Part shown: in pieces, positions 10,108 to 21,802 of the stretch
Numbering within the stretch: position 1 is the stretch's first letter
Layout: each line of letters opens with the position of its first letter
Source: Pohlia nutans
Taxonomy: Eukaryota > Streptophyta > Bryopsida > Bryales > Mniaceae
Reading direction: 5' to 3'
Length of the DNA stretch: 64,000 bases
Assembly (NCBI GenBank): GCA_022496805.1
Contig: CM040093.1
Coordinates: 5,148,501-5,212,500, forward strand
Notes under the pieces: model-generated
The model's database searches: none
What the model was told of the DNA's origin: nothing
Seen by the model: the letters and a program-made list of their open reading frames with translations, nothing else
Translations under genes and position numbers: made by a program

Positions 10108-10675
10108 CCCCTAAATGCCTAGAGCCCTCTCCAAATTCAGCAGTTTTGCAAATATGCATTATAAAATGCAACTTAGAGGGATATTTTGAACTTGATATAT
10201 GACTAAAAGTTGTACATTATGAATTTTAGATTCTATCCATACGGTTAGATCTATGATTGCGATTACCAATAATTTTGTATGAAATTTGAAACGTGAAATT
10301 CAAAATTATTTTTAATTCAATTACGAATAAGATATTGACAATCTACGGATGAATTTTTTTGTGATTGGTTGAAATGTAATACTCTAAGTGTAGTGATTTT
10401 TGGAGATTTTTTGGTTGCTTAATTTTATGAGTTGACTTTTTTTAGAGCACTTTTACACTGAAATCTTCAAAATTTTGGGTGAATCACTACAACATGAAAT
10501 GAGGCATAAAAATTTCACAAATCATCCCCTTTCTAATCGGATCACATATGCATGAAGCTAACTTCCCATAGAATCTACAGTAAAAATTCCACACTGCAAA
10601 AAGTGCATGACGGATTAGAAATTTTGGATGAAATCTGTACATCGTCCAAAAAATGAACGCTTAGGCAATTAGGGG
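10108..10675. mobile_element. piggyBac-type MITE family II, 568 bp
   Basis: TTAA at 10104-10107 and 10676-10679 flank a body starting CCCCTAAATGCCTAGAGCCC. The other copies are 29983-30530 and 42144-42702, sharing interior blocks such as 'actctaagtgtagtgatt'. Non-coding. It lies in COQ2-like intron 5. Confidence 0.85.
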
Positions 10676-10926
10676 TTAAATTGTGCATTTTATAGTGACC
10701 TTTCGAGTGACAATTAGCTAGCTAATCTTAGAGTAAGAGGAGGCTAAAAATGAATTCATGATAGCTCCCTTCTTTCACATTAGTTCCACTTAACACAAGG
10801 TTTTAGCCCCAGGCTAAACCTCACGATTCTTTAAAACCTAAGATTGGTATAGATCTAAGGTTTTAGTTGGGCAAGTGAAACTACGTCCAAATTCACTAAA
10901 AATATATATATTTAAATGAAAATGAG

Positions 10927-11036
<110 letters not shown>

Positions 11037-11044
11037 TATTTTAA

Positions 11045-11267
11045 CCCTTGAACGGCCCGAAAGCCCTTTGTGGCCGTATAGTATATTTTGTATTTGGTGG
11101 TATTTCATCAAAATAACAATGACCAAACACTTTTTAGTACAAAGTAAAATTAATAATCACAATAATATGTATATAACAATATATCACAATTCATATATTG
11201 AACCACAATTGAATAATTATAGGGCTACATACGGGTTGTAGAGAGGGACCCCAAGGCCTTTTAAGGG
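11045..11267. mobile_element. piggyBac-type MITE family III, 223 bp
   Basis: TTAA at 11041-11044 and 11268-11271 flank a body starting CCCTTGAACGGCC and ending GGCCTTTTAAGGG. Single copy in this window. It lies in COQ2-like intron 5. Confidence 0.75.
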
Positions 11268-12450
11268 TTAATTCATGAATTTATTAGGTTTTTTTTTTTT
11301 TTTTTTTAAATTTATAGAAATCAATTAAATTGATTTTTTTTTCCGTTGCTTGATGACTGATTTTTTACATGGCCGTACAACAGGGTGGCCGTTCTATGTA
11401 GGTGTTGCAGTTGCGGCAGCCCAAGTGACTTGGCAAATTGCCTCTGTTGATCTTGATAACCCAGCGGATTGTCTAGCCAAGTAAGGAACTCAGTTACACT
11501 CCGATCTCGTTATTATCATACTCTCCAATATCACATTCCAATCTCTACATAGAATATTTGCTATTGTGTATGGACACTTTTCACATGCCAAGTTTGAGCT
11601 CGTGTGCTTTGGTTATCAAAGGGGTGATACAAAAGAATTCTAAGTGTAGTTTTTGTTGCTGATAGTAATCTCAGAAGTTGAAGTAAAATAAATCACTTTG
11701 TTTTGTGTCATGTAACTATTTATGCCACTTTGTGTTCACTATGCTTGAGTGTCATACATTTAGAATTTTGATATGTACACTATTGGTACAGAGTGGCACA
11801 AATAGGTTGGCTTCCCTTAAATAAATTGAACTTCAGATTGCAATCATGAGTGTGTTGGTGGCGCATAAAATATGCGTTACTGTACCCGATCATTAGGATC
11901 GGCATGTCATGCCAAATTATTATTATTTTTGGAAAATTTCTTTTCAAAAAATGCCAAATTCTAGAGATATTTTCTAAGGTTTCTTTTTCACCATATAAAA
12001 TAAAAAATTTGGGGGATTTGGGCTTCTCTTTGATAATTATTTTTTGCCAATCCTAACGACTGACTACGGTATTTTAGATCTTTCGGCTATGATGTGCTTA
12101 TTTGGATGGCATGTGATGGCATTATTTATTGTTTTGTGACAGATTTTTCACCAACAAATGGGTGAGTGCAATTATGTTCGGAGGAATTGTATGTGGGAAG
12201 CTTCTCGCTTGATGATATCCTCATATTTCCATGCGTTCAAAGGTGAGGATAAATAATGTCCAGGGCTACAGTACATAGGACTTTGTCTCTTGTCATTTTC
12301 ACTTCCACTAAGAGTGTCATGTTCCTTTCAGATGATTAGAGTGACACAAGTTAGCATGCCATGTTTATTATAAAGTAAAACATTTTTAACAAAGATACTA
12401 TATTTCCAACTAAAAAAGAAAATAGTGTCTATATTGAGAAACTGTGTCCC

Positions 12451-12745
12451 GGATAACAAAGTTTTCCAAAAAGTTAGCCTAAAGAGGAAAGTTTTCGCAA
12501 ACTCATGTTGAATTCCTCTTGAACTCATATTGAAATATAAATAGACCAAAAACTATTAATCTATGACTAGTTGGGAGACATTCGAGACAATCTAAAACAA
12601 GACACTGTCATTATTCTCCATACCTTGCTATGGCTCCCACACCTTCCACCAAAGCTCTAAGCCCATGGCCCACAAGGGGACAATCTATGACACGACACTA
12701 TTCAACCCAAGTATAGTTCAATAGAGAGGTTAGAAATAGAGCAAA
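12451..12745. repeat. inverted-orientation copy of the group W element at 41585-41902
   Basis: Blocks such as 'acgacactattcaaccca' and 'ataaatagaccaaaaact' recur in reverse complement at 41640-41830. Both termini are eroded, so it is an old copy downstream of the COQ2-like gene. Confidence 0.6.
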
Positions 12746-12901
12746 AAGGGCGGTTGGATGCACTCTTTTTGGTCAACTGTACTAAATCACAATTTTAGTG
12801 TACTTGTTAAAAGTGCTCTCATGTATAAGACACAAAAGAGCTTCTACAATAAAATAAAATTTATGTATAGGTTCAAAAGCACTCATGTGCTTAACCTTTA
12901 A

Positions 12902-13707
12902 CCCCTAAGAGTCCCTAGCTTTTTTGGACTTAAAATCGTCATCGCTTTTGATGTGTTATAGGTCTAAATGTAAGTGAGGTATAGAAATCTCAATTGTACA
13001 AACTTTTAACATACATATTGTAGATCATTTGGATCAATTTTGGGGTCATTTGGCCATATAGATTGCAAGATCATAGTGTTTTAGTGCTAAAAAAGGATGC
13101 TGAAATTTTCCTAGCAACACAATTAGAGGTGAAATTCGTTTTCAAAATTACTCAAATGAAAAAACTTTGAACTATAAAGTAGTTCAAAATCATCATATAA
13201 ACACATTGGTACCAAAAAAGCCTCATGAAAAAAATTAATGTGCCCTAAAATGGCCTTACAATGTCAAAAAGTAGCCCGAAAAGTGACCCATTTGAACCAA
13301 AAAGCAAAAAGTGTTCAAACTAGACCTGTGCACTAAAATGACTCCCAAACATTCATAACAACACGGATTGACCTGAAAATTTTACCATGATAACTAGACT
13401 TCAAGGGGAATTCAACCCAACAAGTTTTATTGAAAACGGACTTGGGATGAAGGAGATACAAGCCCCCAAAGTTGCTGCCATCAAAATTCACAAAACTGTC
13501 CAAAAAAAGATACCTACTTTCAAATGATCACCAAAAATTCAATTCATCTTGGATTGATCTGAAATTTTTACCACACATTCCATACATCATGCGGGGAGTT
13601 TTTGAAAAATTTCAGCAAAATCGGACACGTTTTTCAAAAGTTACAGCTCTTTGAAGGTGAATGTCCCTCAAAAACGTCCAAAATATGGACGCCGGGAAGC
13701 TTAGGGG
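12902..13707. mobile_element. piggyBac-type MITE family IV, 806 bp
   Basis: TTAA at 12898-12901 and 13708-13711 flank a body starting CCCCTAAGAGTCCCTAGC and ending AAGCTTAGGGG. A reverse-orientation copy of 808 bp lies at 57940-58747. The interior has no transposase-like reading frame. Confidence 0.85.
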
Positions 13708-13711
13708 TTAA

Positions 13712-15296
13712 ACAACAGAGTTGAGTAGTGCTCCTGTCAAAAGCAAGATTCCTTAGAAATCAAGCCCAAGGGGTTGGAAGGACATTTAAGAGTTAAAAGT
13801 TATTCCATGCAGGCATGCATAGGTTCAAATGCACATGTGTCGTACCAACTCCATGAAAGTGAATTTTTATGACTTGTTGTCACATCTACTCTAGCCCATG
13901 CTAAATTCATTTTTTGGCTAATATATATTTCAGAATTTTGTACTTTCTAAGGTCCAAAATACTTCAAACTTTAAAATCTATAAATTCAAATTGTGTGAAA
14001 TCTTCTATAGATTCTTGTTGAAGACTTTAAATGGTATCGATAATAATTTCAATAGTTCCATAGTTGTTCAATGGTATCGATGAGAAGGCAAAACAAACAT
14101 CTACCTTATTTTAAGTTTATTTTATTTTGAAATTCTTATAAAATTTTGCAATGATGTTAACCCTTTGACGTGCCTGCGTCCACATAGTGGACAATAAAAA
14201 AATTCAGATTATTCTCTTGACTACATACATGAACAGTTTTCATTCATCAAAATTTCTCTTTGCTCTTGTGCTAGTTGACTATCATTTGTACGGTATGGAT
14301 CTTCAAAACAAGATATTGTGATTTTTTTTAAATAACAAAATTGGTTTATGTCAAGCTTCATTCTTAGTTCAAAAAGTGAGATCTTAAACATGATTTTCCA
14401 AAATAAGTAGAATCAAATTATAAAAATCATACCATCTTGTAGTGCATGTTATTCCAAATTCATTACAACAATTTTGAAATTTTTTCTATTAATTTGGGAT
14501 TTTTAATTGAATTTCAAAAGAAAATCTTGAAAATTTAATTACAATTTATTAATAAAAAAATATGATAAATCCAACTGTAAAAATGTGATCTTCACATTGA
14601 CATTTACAACTTGGCTTTGTACATCGACTCCGTTTTTGTTATTCATCAAACATTTTGTAACGCTTTGGTGCGTTCAAAATAAATAAAATCCCATGCTTTC
14701 TTTTTTTCTTTTTTTTTGAAACAAATGAATGCTTTATTTCCATTGCACAACAACAAATTACAAACATCACAATGTGAAACGAAAAGAGCACATTTCCAGT
14801 GCTGCCCTCTTCTGATTTTTTTTATTTTTATTTTATTTATTTTTATTTCTACAATATCCAGACTAGACCCAAAGCTCCTAATCATTTCCAATGGTTTCAT
14901 GGTGGCAGGGGGTCAAAATAGACACTCCCTTCAGCTGCAAGAAACACACCAATTCTGTGGCCTTTCAACGTAACATGTAAGCTAAAATTATGCAGGGCCC
15001 AGTAAGTTGATTGCCGAGTGTCTAATCAAGACAGCTCAGTCTACAGTACAGCATTTCAATCTGACAATGAGTCGGTACTCTTGATCTAGTCCAGCCAGAA
15101 AGAAAATTGGCTGGTTTTGGGAGTCAGGCTTTCACACTAGAAAATGGGCAAATTTTTTTCATGCTGCCCACTGCAGTGAACAGTAAGGAATACTTGGCTG
15201 GAGTACAGAACTTTCGTGGTGGCCTTCTGGCTACATTCACTTTGCCAATGGAGGCAGGTGATGATTTTTTCAACTTGTGATGGACAATTTGTGATA
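13712..15296. other. gene-free repeat-rich stretch
   Basis: No gene recognised. A single piggyBac-like left terminus, TTAA followed by CCCTTTGACGTGCCTGCG, occurs at 14157-14178 without a matching right end. Fragments of TTAA-type ends lie near 13790. The rest is AT-rich. Confidence 0.5.
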
Positions 15297-15690
15297 ATAG
15301 AGTTTTCCGCAAACTCACAGGGGGATTGAGCCTTAGTTTGGAAAACTTCTTGGGATACGAAAATTGGCCTCAAAATTTACTGGAGCATAAAGTACAGATG
15401 AGTTCCCGGTTGGTGGGACTGTCAGTCACTATTTCAGTGAATGAGCTTTCAAAAGCTTTGATTTTTTAAAAATAAACCCAAGGAAGACCCACTCCATGTG
15501 ACAGAGCATCCATGAGAATAGAAACTGAGGTTGGGAATTTTTTGGGCACCATTTTTGGTGCCTTGAAACTTCAGACCTCTAGTTTATTTATAGCATCTGA
15601 CATGTCTACTTTTATTGTGTTCTCAACCTCTCTTTTCACATACTGTGGTCCAGTCACCCCACTCTAGACCACTTTGCGGATAACTCTAAT
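15297..15690. mobile_element. group W element, ~394 bp
   Basis: The left end ATAGAGTTTTCCGCAAACTC is mirrored by the right end TTTGCGGATAACTCTAAT. The interior is unlike the other group W copies and is non-coding as far as I can see. Confidence 0.55.
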
Positions 15691-16082
15691 TTCAGGCCTC
15701 CGTCAGTAAACTTGGGGCAGATAACTGTAGTTTGTGTGGTTTTCATGTGAAAATCATGCAGCATCATTCTGACATGGATCTCATGCAAAGTTCATGCACT
15801 TTGTAACGTGAGGTTCATGTTGCACTGGCAAGCACTATTTAATTTCTTCTTCTTTTTTGACACAAAGGAGCTAATCACTAATTATTTGGATGATTTGTGT
15901 CATTTTAACACAAAAATCATGCCATCATTCCATTGTAAACTCCGGCAACCATAGATCTCGTGTGATTTCAATGTCAAGGTCCATGCTAGTTCTAATGGAC
16001 ATGAATTTGAGTTTCATATCATTTTCACATCAAAATGATGCCCCCTTTTTTTTACTGATGTCCAAAAGGCAAAGTGCCATGC

Positions 16083-16165
16083 AATAATAACAATAATAAT
16101 AATAACAATAATAATAATAATAATAATAATATATTAGAAAAAATTTAATTTAATTTAATTAATTA
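16083..16165. repeat. AAT and TTTAA microsatellites
   Basis: (AATAAT)n with interruptions at 16083-16133 is followed by short (TTAA/TTTAA) repeats near 16145-16170. No coding content. Confidence 0.85.
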
Positions 16166-16574
16166 ATTAATCTGAAGTGGCACCATTTCGGCCACGTCAG
16201 ACTGGATTATTTTGATATTTTTGTGTATATATATATTATATATAAAAATAATTATTATTATTATTATATTTTTGCATGGCAGTTTGGTTGAGTTAATGGC
16301 CTTTTGGAGGCCTAAATTTTTTTGTAATGCATGAAAGTAACACATGTGACGATTTTTTGCTCATTTTTCATGGACCATTGGCAGTTTTAGAATTGCACAA
16401 GTAGTTAAAATGGCAATCTAAAATTCAACATGATTGCTAAAAAGGCTAATGCATGGAAAAAAAAACCATCAAACTTAAGTAATCTCAAATGCTTGCCGCC
16501 ATGATGGAAACAAAGTACTTACAAATCAACCCCCTTCCTTGTTTGATCATCACGCCACATGGTGATAGCCGTGT

Positions 16575-17204
16575 TCAAGGGAACTTTTTTAGAATGAAGA
16601 ATTGTTGTGCAAACAATTTTGTACAAGTGTCCAAGTGACCACCAAGCCGGTTGCGGAGTTTAAACTTCATGAAGCTCAATGTTGAGAATGTATGTTCATC
16701 CTCAACACTTCCCAAAACTCCCGTAATGGCAATTTCAGCAACTTTTATGAACTCGGATAGCTGGTTCAACATCAACGCATTCTGCCCCACCTAGGTTCAA
16801 AGCTTTGTGACCGGAATTTGATCAAGGGGCAACTCCGCGGGCGCCTTTGAACGAGCTTTCATAGTGAGCTTGAACAATGAAGATTGCAAAGCAAGCATAC
16901 GACCATCAATCAAAAGATCAAGTTGTTTGTAATCCGATTCAACCTTGGTGCCCATATTCATTGTCCGACACATGGAGTAATGTGCCTTCAAGGTCTTCAC
17001 GTGCAATGGGAATAAGTTGTCAAAGTTAGGTTGTAACGAGTATTGAAGAAACATTATTCCCAATGCATTCATCAATTTCACCTCCAGGAATTGAACATCA
17101 AGCTCCAACCTCAACATCTCGGCAGCGTCCTTGCACTGCCCTTTAACAGATGAAATCACGGTTGCCATGTCCTCCAGTGACACCGCCACCTTCTTGCCGC
17201 TCAA
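16575..17204 (-). pseudogene. hAT-type transposase C-terminal fossil
   Basis: On the minus strand two same-frame open stretches (17204-16797 and 16790-16575) are separated by two stop codons (TGA and TAG). The second ends with VEDEHTFSTLSFMKFKLRNR, the type of sequence seen in hAT-derived dimerisation regions of plant genomes; the first contains LPLDQIPVTKL. I infer a domesticated-looking or dead hAT relative, not a working gene. A hairpin at 17227-17297 interrupts the upstream part. Confidence 0.55.
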
Positions 17205-17226
17205 GGGTAAATGCTATGGGCAGGAA

Positions 17227-17297
17227 CGCAACGCAAATGCTGGAGCTTCTTGGTGTGATGGCCCATTCACACTAAGAAGCTCCAGCATTTGCGTTGC
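17227..17297. repeat. near-perfect 31-bp inverted repeat
   Basis: GCAACGCAAATGCTGGAGCT and the following bases pair with the complementary copy ending at 17297 across a ~7-base loop. It sits at the upstream edge of the hAT fossil. It may be a snap-back duplication rather than a transposon. Confidence 0.7.
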
Positions 17298-17975
17298 CTT
17301 CCTGGAATGTTGCAAGGTACATTTCGATAATAATGTACAATTTCTTGTGGTGTCAAAGCCTGGTCCCTTCCCGCATTTGGCCAACGCATGTGTGTTGGTG
17401 GCGCGCAAATTTCTTGCAGCACCCAAAATACATTAGAGTAGCTTTTTGCATGCGTCAGGTTAAAAAAATAAAATTTACATGAGTACACTGTAACTACCAA
17501 AAACTTACTTTACGAACACAGATTCTCTACCGCACTCGCGTTGGGTGACTGGTGTGAATGGGCCATGAATGGGCCATCAAGGACAAACAACTCATAAATC
17601 GTATGTCCAACTTTTCGGCACAAGAGTCCTCATCAAAGCTTTTACTTATTATTCTTATTCTCATTTCAATGACCCACCCACCTTGCGTGTCATCACCCTT
17701 TCATGCAATAATATCACTCAAGCATTCACTCAAGCATTCACTCCACAAAACAAAACAATACAATATAAATATATATAATGTTTATGTTTATGTTTATATA
17801 GATTGCATATGTTATAAACTGAAGAACTGAAGCAATATTGACCGCCCACCCTTTTCACTATAAGAGCTGCACTGTTGTAGGTCAAAAAAGCGTTTGACAG
17901 AAAGAATATTCGTGGGTGTCAAGGTTTTTTTTTGTTTTTTTTGTTTTTGGGTCACCTGACTTTAGGACGTTTAGC

Positions 17976-18908
17976 ATAACATTCAGTAGCATGCACTATC
18001 TCTGCATTGGCTGTGCAGTAGATGATGTGAAATATTCCACACCCAACAGTACTTTATCAGTAGCTAAGTGGATAGGTGGAGGTTTAACCCTTAAACGCCG
18101 GACCCTATGGCCGTGTATGTGAGTGGCTGGGAATCCTATGACCGTGCTGATACAGACAGGAGCGTATATCTGGCAATTGATAGAGTATTTTCAAGCAAGA
18201 ATTTTTGCAACACATGCTGCAGTTCGCAAAGCATCTCATGTCAGCGAAATTCGAGAAAAAAACTTTGAGTAGCTCATGCATTTGTGGCGTTGACCACAAG
18301 GGTTGAAGTTTGACTGGGTGGGCAGCTCATGCAACAGGCTAAATGGAGTATGAATGCTAACGAGGACATCACCGTGTGAGCTACAATTGTGTACATGATC
18401 CTTAGAAGCAGGAAACGCACTTCATGCCACAACGAAAGGAGCCACGAATAGATAGAAATCGTGCTTGCAATTAGAACACCCAAAAATACAGTAGCATGCA
18501 CTGTCATAAGAAACGCCAAAAACAAGCAGTAAAGGCCGGACTTGCGAACTGTACATGTCTTCTTAACTCTTTATTGACAACCCGTGGTAATACTTTTACA
18601 GCCCCAGGATTAAAATTACACCTCGGGTACGCTGACGTCACTGCGCGGTATTGCTGTTTTTGTCAAAATGGCCCTCCAAATTGCATTAATTTTTTTTTTT
18701 TTTCCAATACACGTACACCATCTTGTAGAACACTCTTCAAATTTCATATCACAAAAGATTTACATTTAAAAAAAATCTCTAACTGTCCTAACCATCCCTG
18801 CAAAAGTTCATGTTTGCCAAAATTGGTCATTTAGGCGCTTCAGGGTTAAAGTGACGAGCAGAGTGCATGAAAGAAAGATATTGAGCATGAAGGCTACTCA
18901 ATGTTATG
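17976..18908. mobile_element. group Y MITE carrying a nested piggyBac-type element
   Basis: The ends read ATAACATTCAGTAGCATGC and, on the other strand, ATAACATTGAGTAGCC. Empty copies are at 23170-23321 and 63583-63752. In this copy a 758-bp element interrupts the sequence after 'gtggaggt'. Only about 170 bp is the host MITE. Confidence 0.75.
18088..18845. mobile_element. piggyBac-type MITE family VI, 758 bp, nested
   Basis: TTAA at 18084-18087 and 18846-18849 flank a body starting CCCTTAAACGCCGG and ending GGCGCTTCAGGG. It is inserted in the group Y MITE at a site that reads TCAA in the two uninterrupted copies. Non-coding. Confidence 0.85.
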
Positions 18909-19343
18909 AGGCTACAAAGCTCGCATACAAGTGAATGGGGTGGCTTTTTTTAATTTGAAAAAACTTGCCACGGATATGTGTTTTTTCATACATCTTATCT
19001 ATTTCATTCAACATATTGGCCTTTCGTGAAACCCTTCATACATTGTGTCGTTTTTTATTCAACATCTTGGCCTTTTCATCCACTCCTTTTCATCTGTGGC
19101 TCACGAAGTCCTAGCTTGGCTTGCAATCGGCGCAGTTCACTACCTAGCTACATGAGGTGGTATTTTTTTCATTATGTTCCCATATGGTGATTCTCCCAAT
19201 GAAATTTTGTAGCAAACTAACTATAAAAAGCCAGAAAAAAGAATCCCCTAGTGGGTATTCTTCAAGACTATTTTGTCACTATGCAAAAAAATTAAAAAAT
19301 TGATTTCTCAACAATAATTTTTTGACATGTTTTTTTTATCTTC

Positions 19344-19578
19344 GTAAGGTTCTTTAGCCCTTGTAAGCTCTACCTAGGAATAAAAATCATTGCACGAGAA
19401 TCATTGTAGCGGATTCTGGAATATTGAACATGCCACATAATTCTTGACCTCAAGAATGATGGTGGAGAGTTGGAAGTTCATAGCAACCCTGCCTCAAGAA
19501 TCACATGTTTTGAATATTTTATCTTTCATGCAATGAGAGCAAAAGGGTGAACCTTTGCAAGGGCTAAAGAACCTTATG
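19344..19578. mobile_element. group Z MITE, ~235 bp
   Basis: The ends GTAAGGTTCTTTAGCCCTTG and GCAAGGGCTAAAGAACCTTA are inverted. Related ends occur at 28776-28967, 29706-29947 and at the window end (63961). They look hAT-like, but I could not confirm an 8-bp duplication. Confidence 0.65.
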
Positions 19579-20108
19579 TTACCTTTCACCTAGTTGGTAG
19601 TAACTAGTATTAACAGTTGATAAATTCTTCCTTGAATTAGCAATTGGATCCAACAATGTTATGAGCTAGACCATTGGCAAATGTTGAAGGTGGGTCATCC
19701 AAGGCTAGAAAATGATATAAAGACCTACCTTTGATTTTTTTACAAGAAATTAACTCATCTTTGCAAAGTTGATAGTTTCTCAATCACATGGTAAACCAAT
19801 CTTTGGAATGCTACACTAGGGTTTTTGCTAATAGTAATGAGGGAGGGTTTATGGTGAGTGAGGGAAATTAGTGAAGGTGACACTCAAATGTAAAATTAGT
19901 GCGAAATAAAGATTTCAGCCCTCTCCAATTTCATGGTTTTGCAGAATTGAGCGTGTCTTTGGAATTAGTACCACACGCACTATTAGCAAAAAGTAGTGTA
20001 GTTACCTCAACAATTCCTAACCCAAAATCCATAACAATAACCAACTAGAACCTCGCAAAATTATCAATGTTTTTTTCCTCCAATCGCCACAATTCAATTT
20101 TACCTCAA

Positions 20109-20526
20109 CTCTTAAACGTCAAAGCAAGCCCCACAGGCATTTAAGAAAGGATAATTTAGAAAAAAAGTAGTTTTCGTCAACCAAAACAAGCGAGGGTTGG
20201 TGCGTTGGAAAGCTACTAAAAAAACCAGTCAGATTCTCGACTTGCGCTTCATTTGGGAGATTGTGGAATCATCCACAAGCAATCAAAGTAATTGATTGGA
20301 ACCAGAGTTAAAGTTAGACAGCTGAGGTCGTTTTTTAAATAGTGTTGTAGTGCAACAGTGCCACAATAGTGGCTGGCCAACGGAGCCGTTTTTTTCCCGT
20401 TTTCCTTTATTCTTTTTCCTTTATTATTTTTATTTTTATTTTTATTTTTATTATATTTTGTTTTCCCCTCCAAAAATTTAGATGCCTTCCGGGCTGCCCC
20501 GCCCAGACCCTCTTGACGTTTAAGGG
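20109..20526. mobile_element. piggyBac-type MITE family V, 418 bp
   Basis: The right end GACGTTTAAGGG is followed by TTAA at 20527-20530; the left end CTCTTAAACGTCAA follows an eroded TCAA. The better preserved copy is 44750-45115, sharing blocks such as 'gatgccttccgggctgcc'. Confidence 0.8.
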
Positions 20527-20563
20527 TTAAACTATCTAATAGTCCATCTCCAAGGCCTGACAT

Positions 20564-20745
20564 GAGTTGGCTAATACTTCACTCCAATCTCCTTAATTTG
20601 AAGACATGACTTGGACAATTGTATTAAGAGTCAAATTGTCTTCATGTGTGATGAGTGTGAGTTGGCTAATACTACACTCCAATCTCCCTAATTTGACAGC
20701 TTGGGCGACAGTCATATTAAGAGTCAAATTGTGTGCCAAGTGTGC
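20564..20745. repeat. tandem duplication of a ~95-bp unit
   Basis: 'gagttggctaatact' followed by 'cactccaatctcc' and 'attaagagtcaaattgt' occurs twice in direct order, starting near 20565 and 20664. It lies about 1.1 kb upstream of the BYPASS-like start codon. Confidence 0.7.
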
Positions 20746-20937
20746 TACAATCAATGACAAGGTGGCAAGGGAGCAGAATATTCCAGAATGTCACTGTAAA
20801 GGGGGGAATGTCATTGTAAAGGGAGTCAGATTAAGGGAGTTGGAGTGTAATTTCTGTTGCTGCACTGATTTGCTGAACATGGTCGTAGAGTAACCAGTTT
20901 AAGCTAGGAACCATTTCTGGAGTAAACTGCAAGCCTG

Positions 20938-20976
20938 CAGAAGAAGAAGACGAAGAAGAAGAGGAAGAAGAGATAG
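20938..20976. repeat. GAA-rich purine tract
   Basis: An imperfect (GAA)n tract about 0.85 kb upstream of the BYPASS-like start. Such tracts are common in plant 5' regions; a promoter role is only a guess. Confidence 0.6.
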
Positions 20977-21802
20977 AGTACCGAAGAAGGACACAATCAT
21001 GTGCCAAAAATAGTCAATGATAGCTTAGCTTGTGAGATTCTGTGTCTTTTGAATGCCAACTCGGGTGCAATCCCTCATTCAAGCAACCCGTGCACTCCAG
21101 AGTATTAAAATCCTCAGAGTTTCAAAGCCTCTTTTGCTTGTAATTGCAACAACACGGAGCTTCCATTATTATTGTGCAGAGTTTTCATGAAGCTTGCGGA
21201 TTCCATACGTCGGTACTCTTTGCCTGCATCGCAGTGCAATAATCACACAATTATAATCAGGCCTAACTCACACTGGTTTCTTAGTTCGCAACACAGGCAC
21301 AGGTGGAGTGCACGAATGGAAAGATGAATGTCAAAGAGTGACCACCTGTGTTTGACAAATGGAGCAGAGCCTTGAGTATGGGACACTGTCACCATCCATA
21401 GCCAGATTGCTTTTGCAATTTCCATGACAACCATGTATCCATAGAAATCAACAGGTCACCTTCAAATCGCATTGTCCAAATCACCGAGCACAAGTTTTGA
21501 ACTCTGCATACAGGAATTTGAGCACAAGAAGATTGGTCATAAGAAAGGAGAGATTTCTTCACCTCAGATGATGTTTTGCTGAGTTTTTGGTATTCAGGGA
21601 GGACTAGTAACTTGCAATTCCTTCTGTCCTCGAAGTACTAGAGCCATTTTGGAACGCAATTCTGAAATCAACTTCTTCTATTCAATCCAGGTAGTGAACT
21701 GATGGAGTAGATCAGTGCAGGAGACATGAATTCAGCACAAGGTTGGTGACAGGGAAAGGAGAGAGTTTCTTGACCTCGAGAGGTTGGTGTTTTGTGTGTT
21801 TG

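Noticed and set aside
16083..16140. Regularly spaced AAT repeats considered as a repeat array of interest
   Set aside because: Simple microsatellite.
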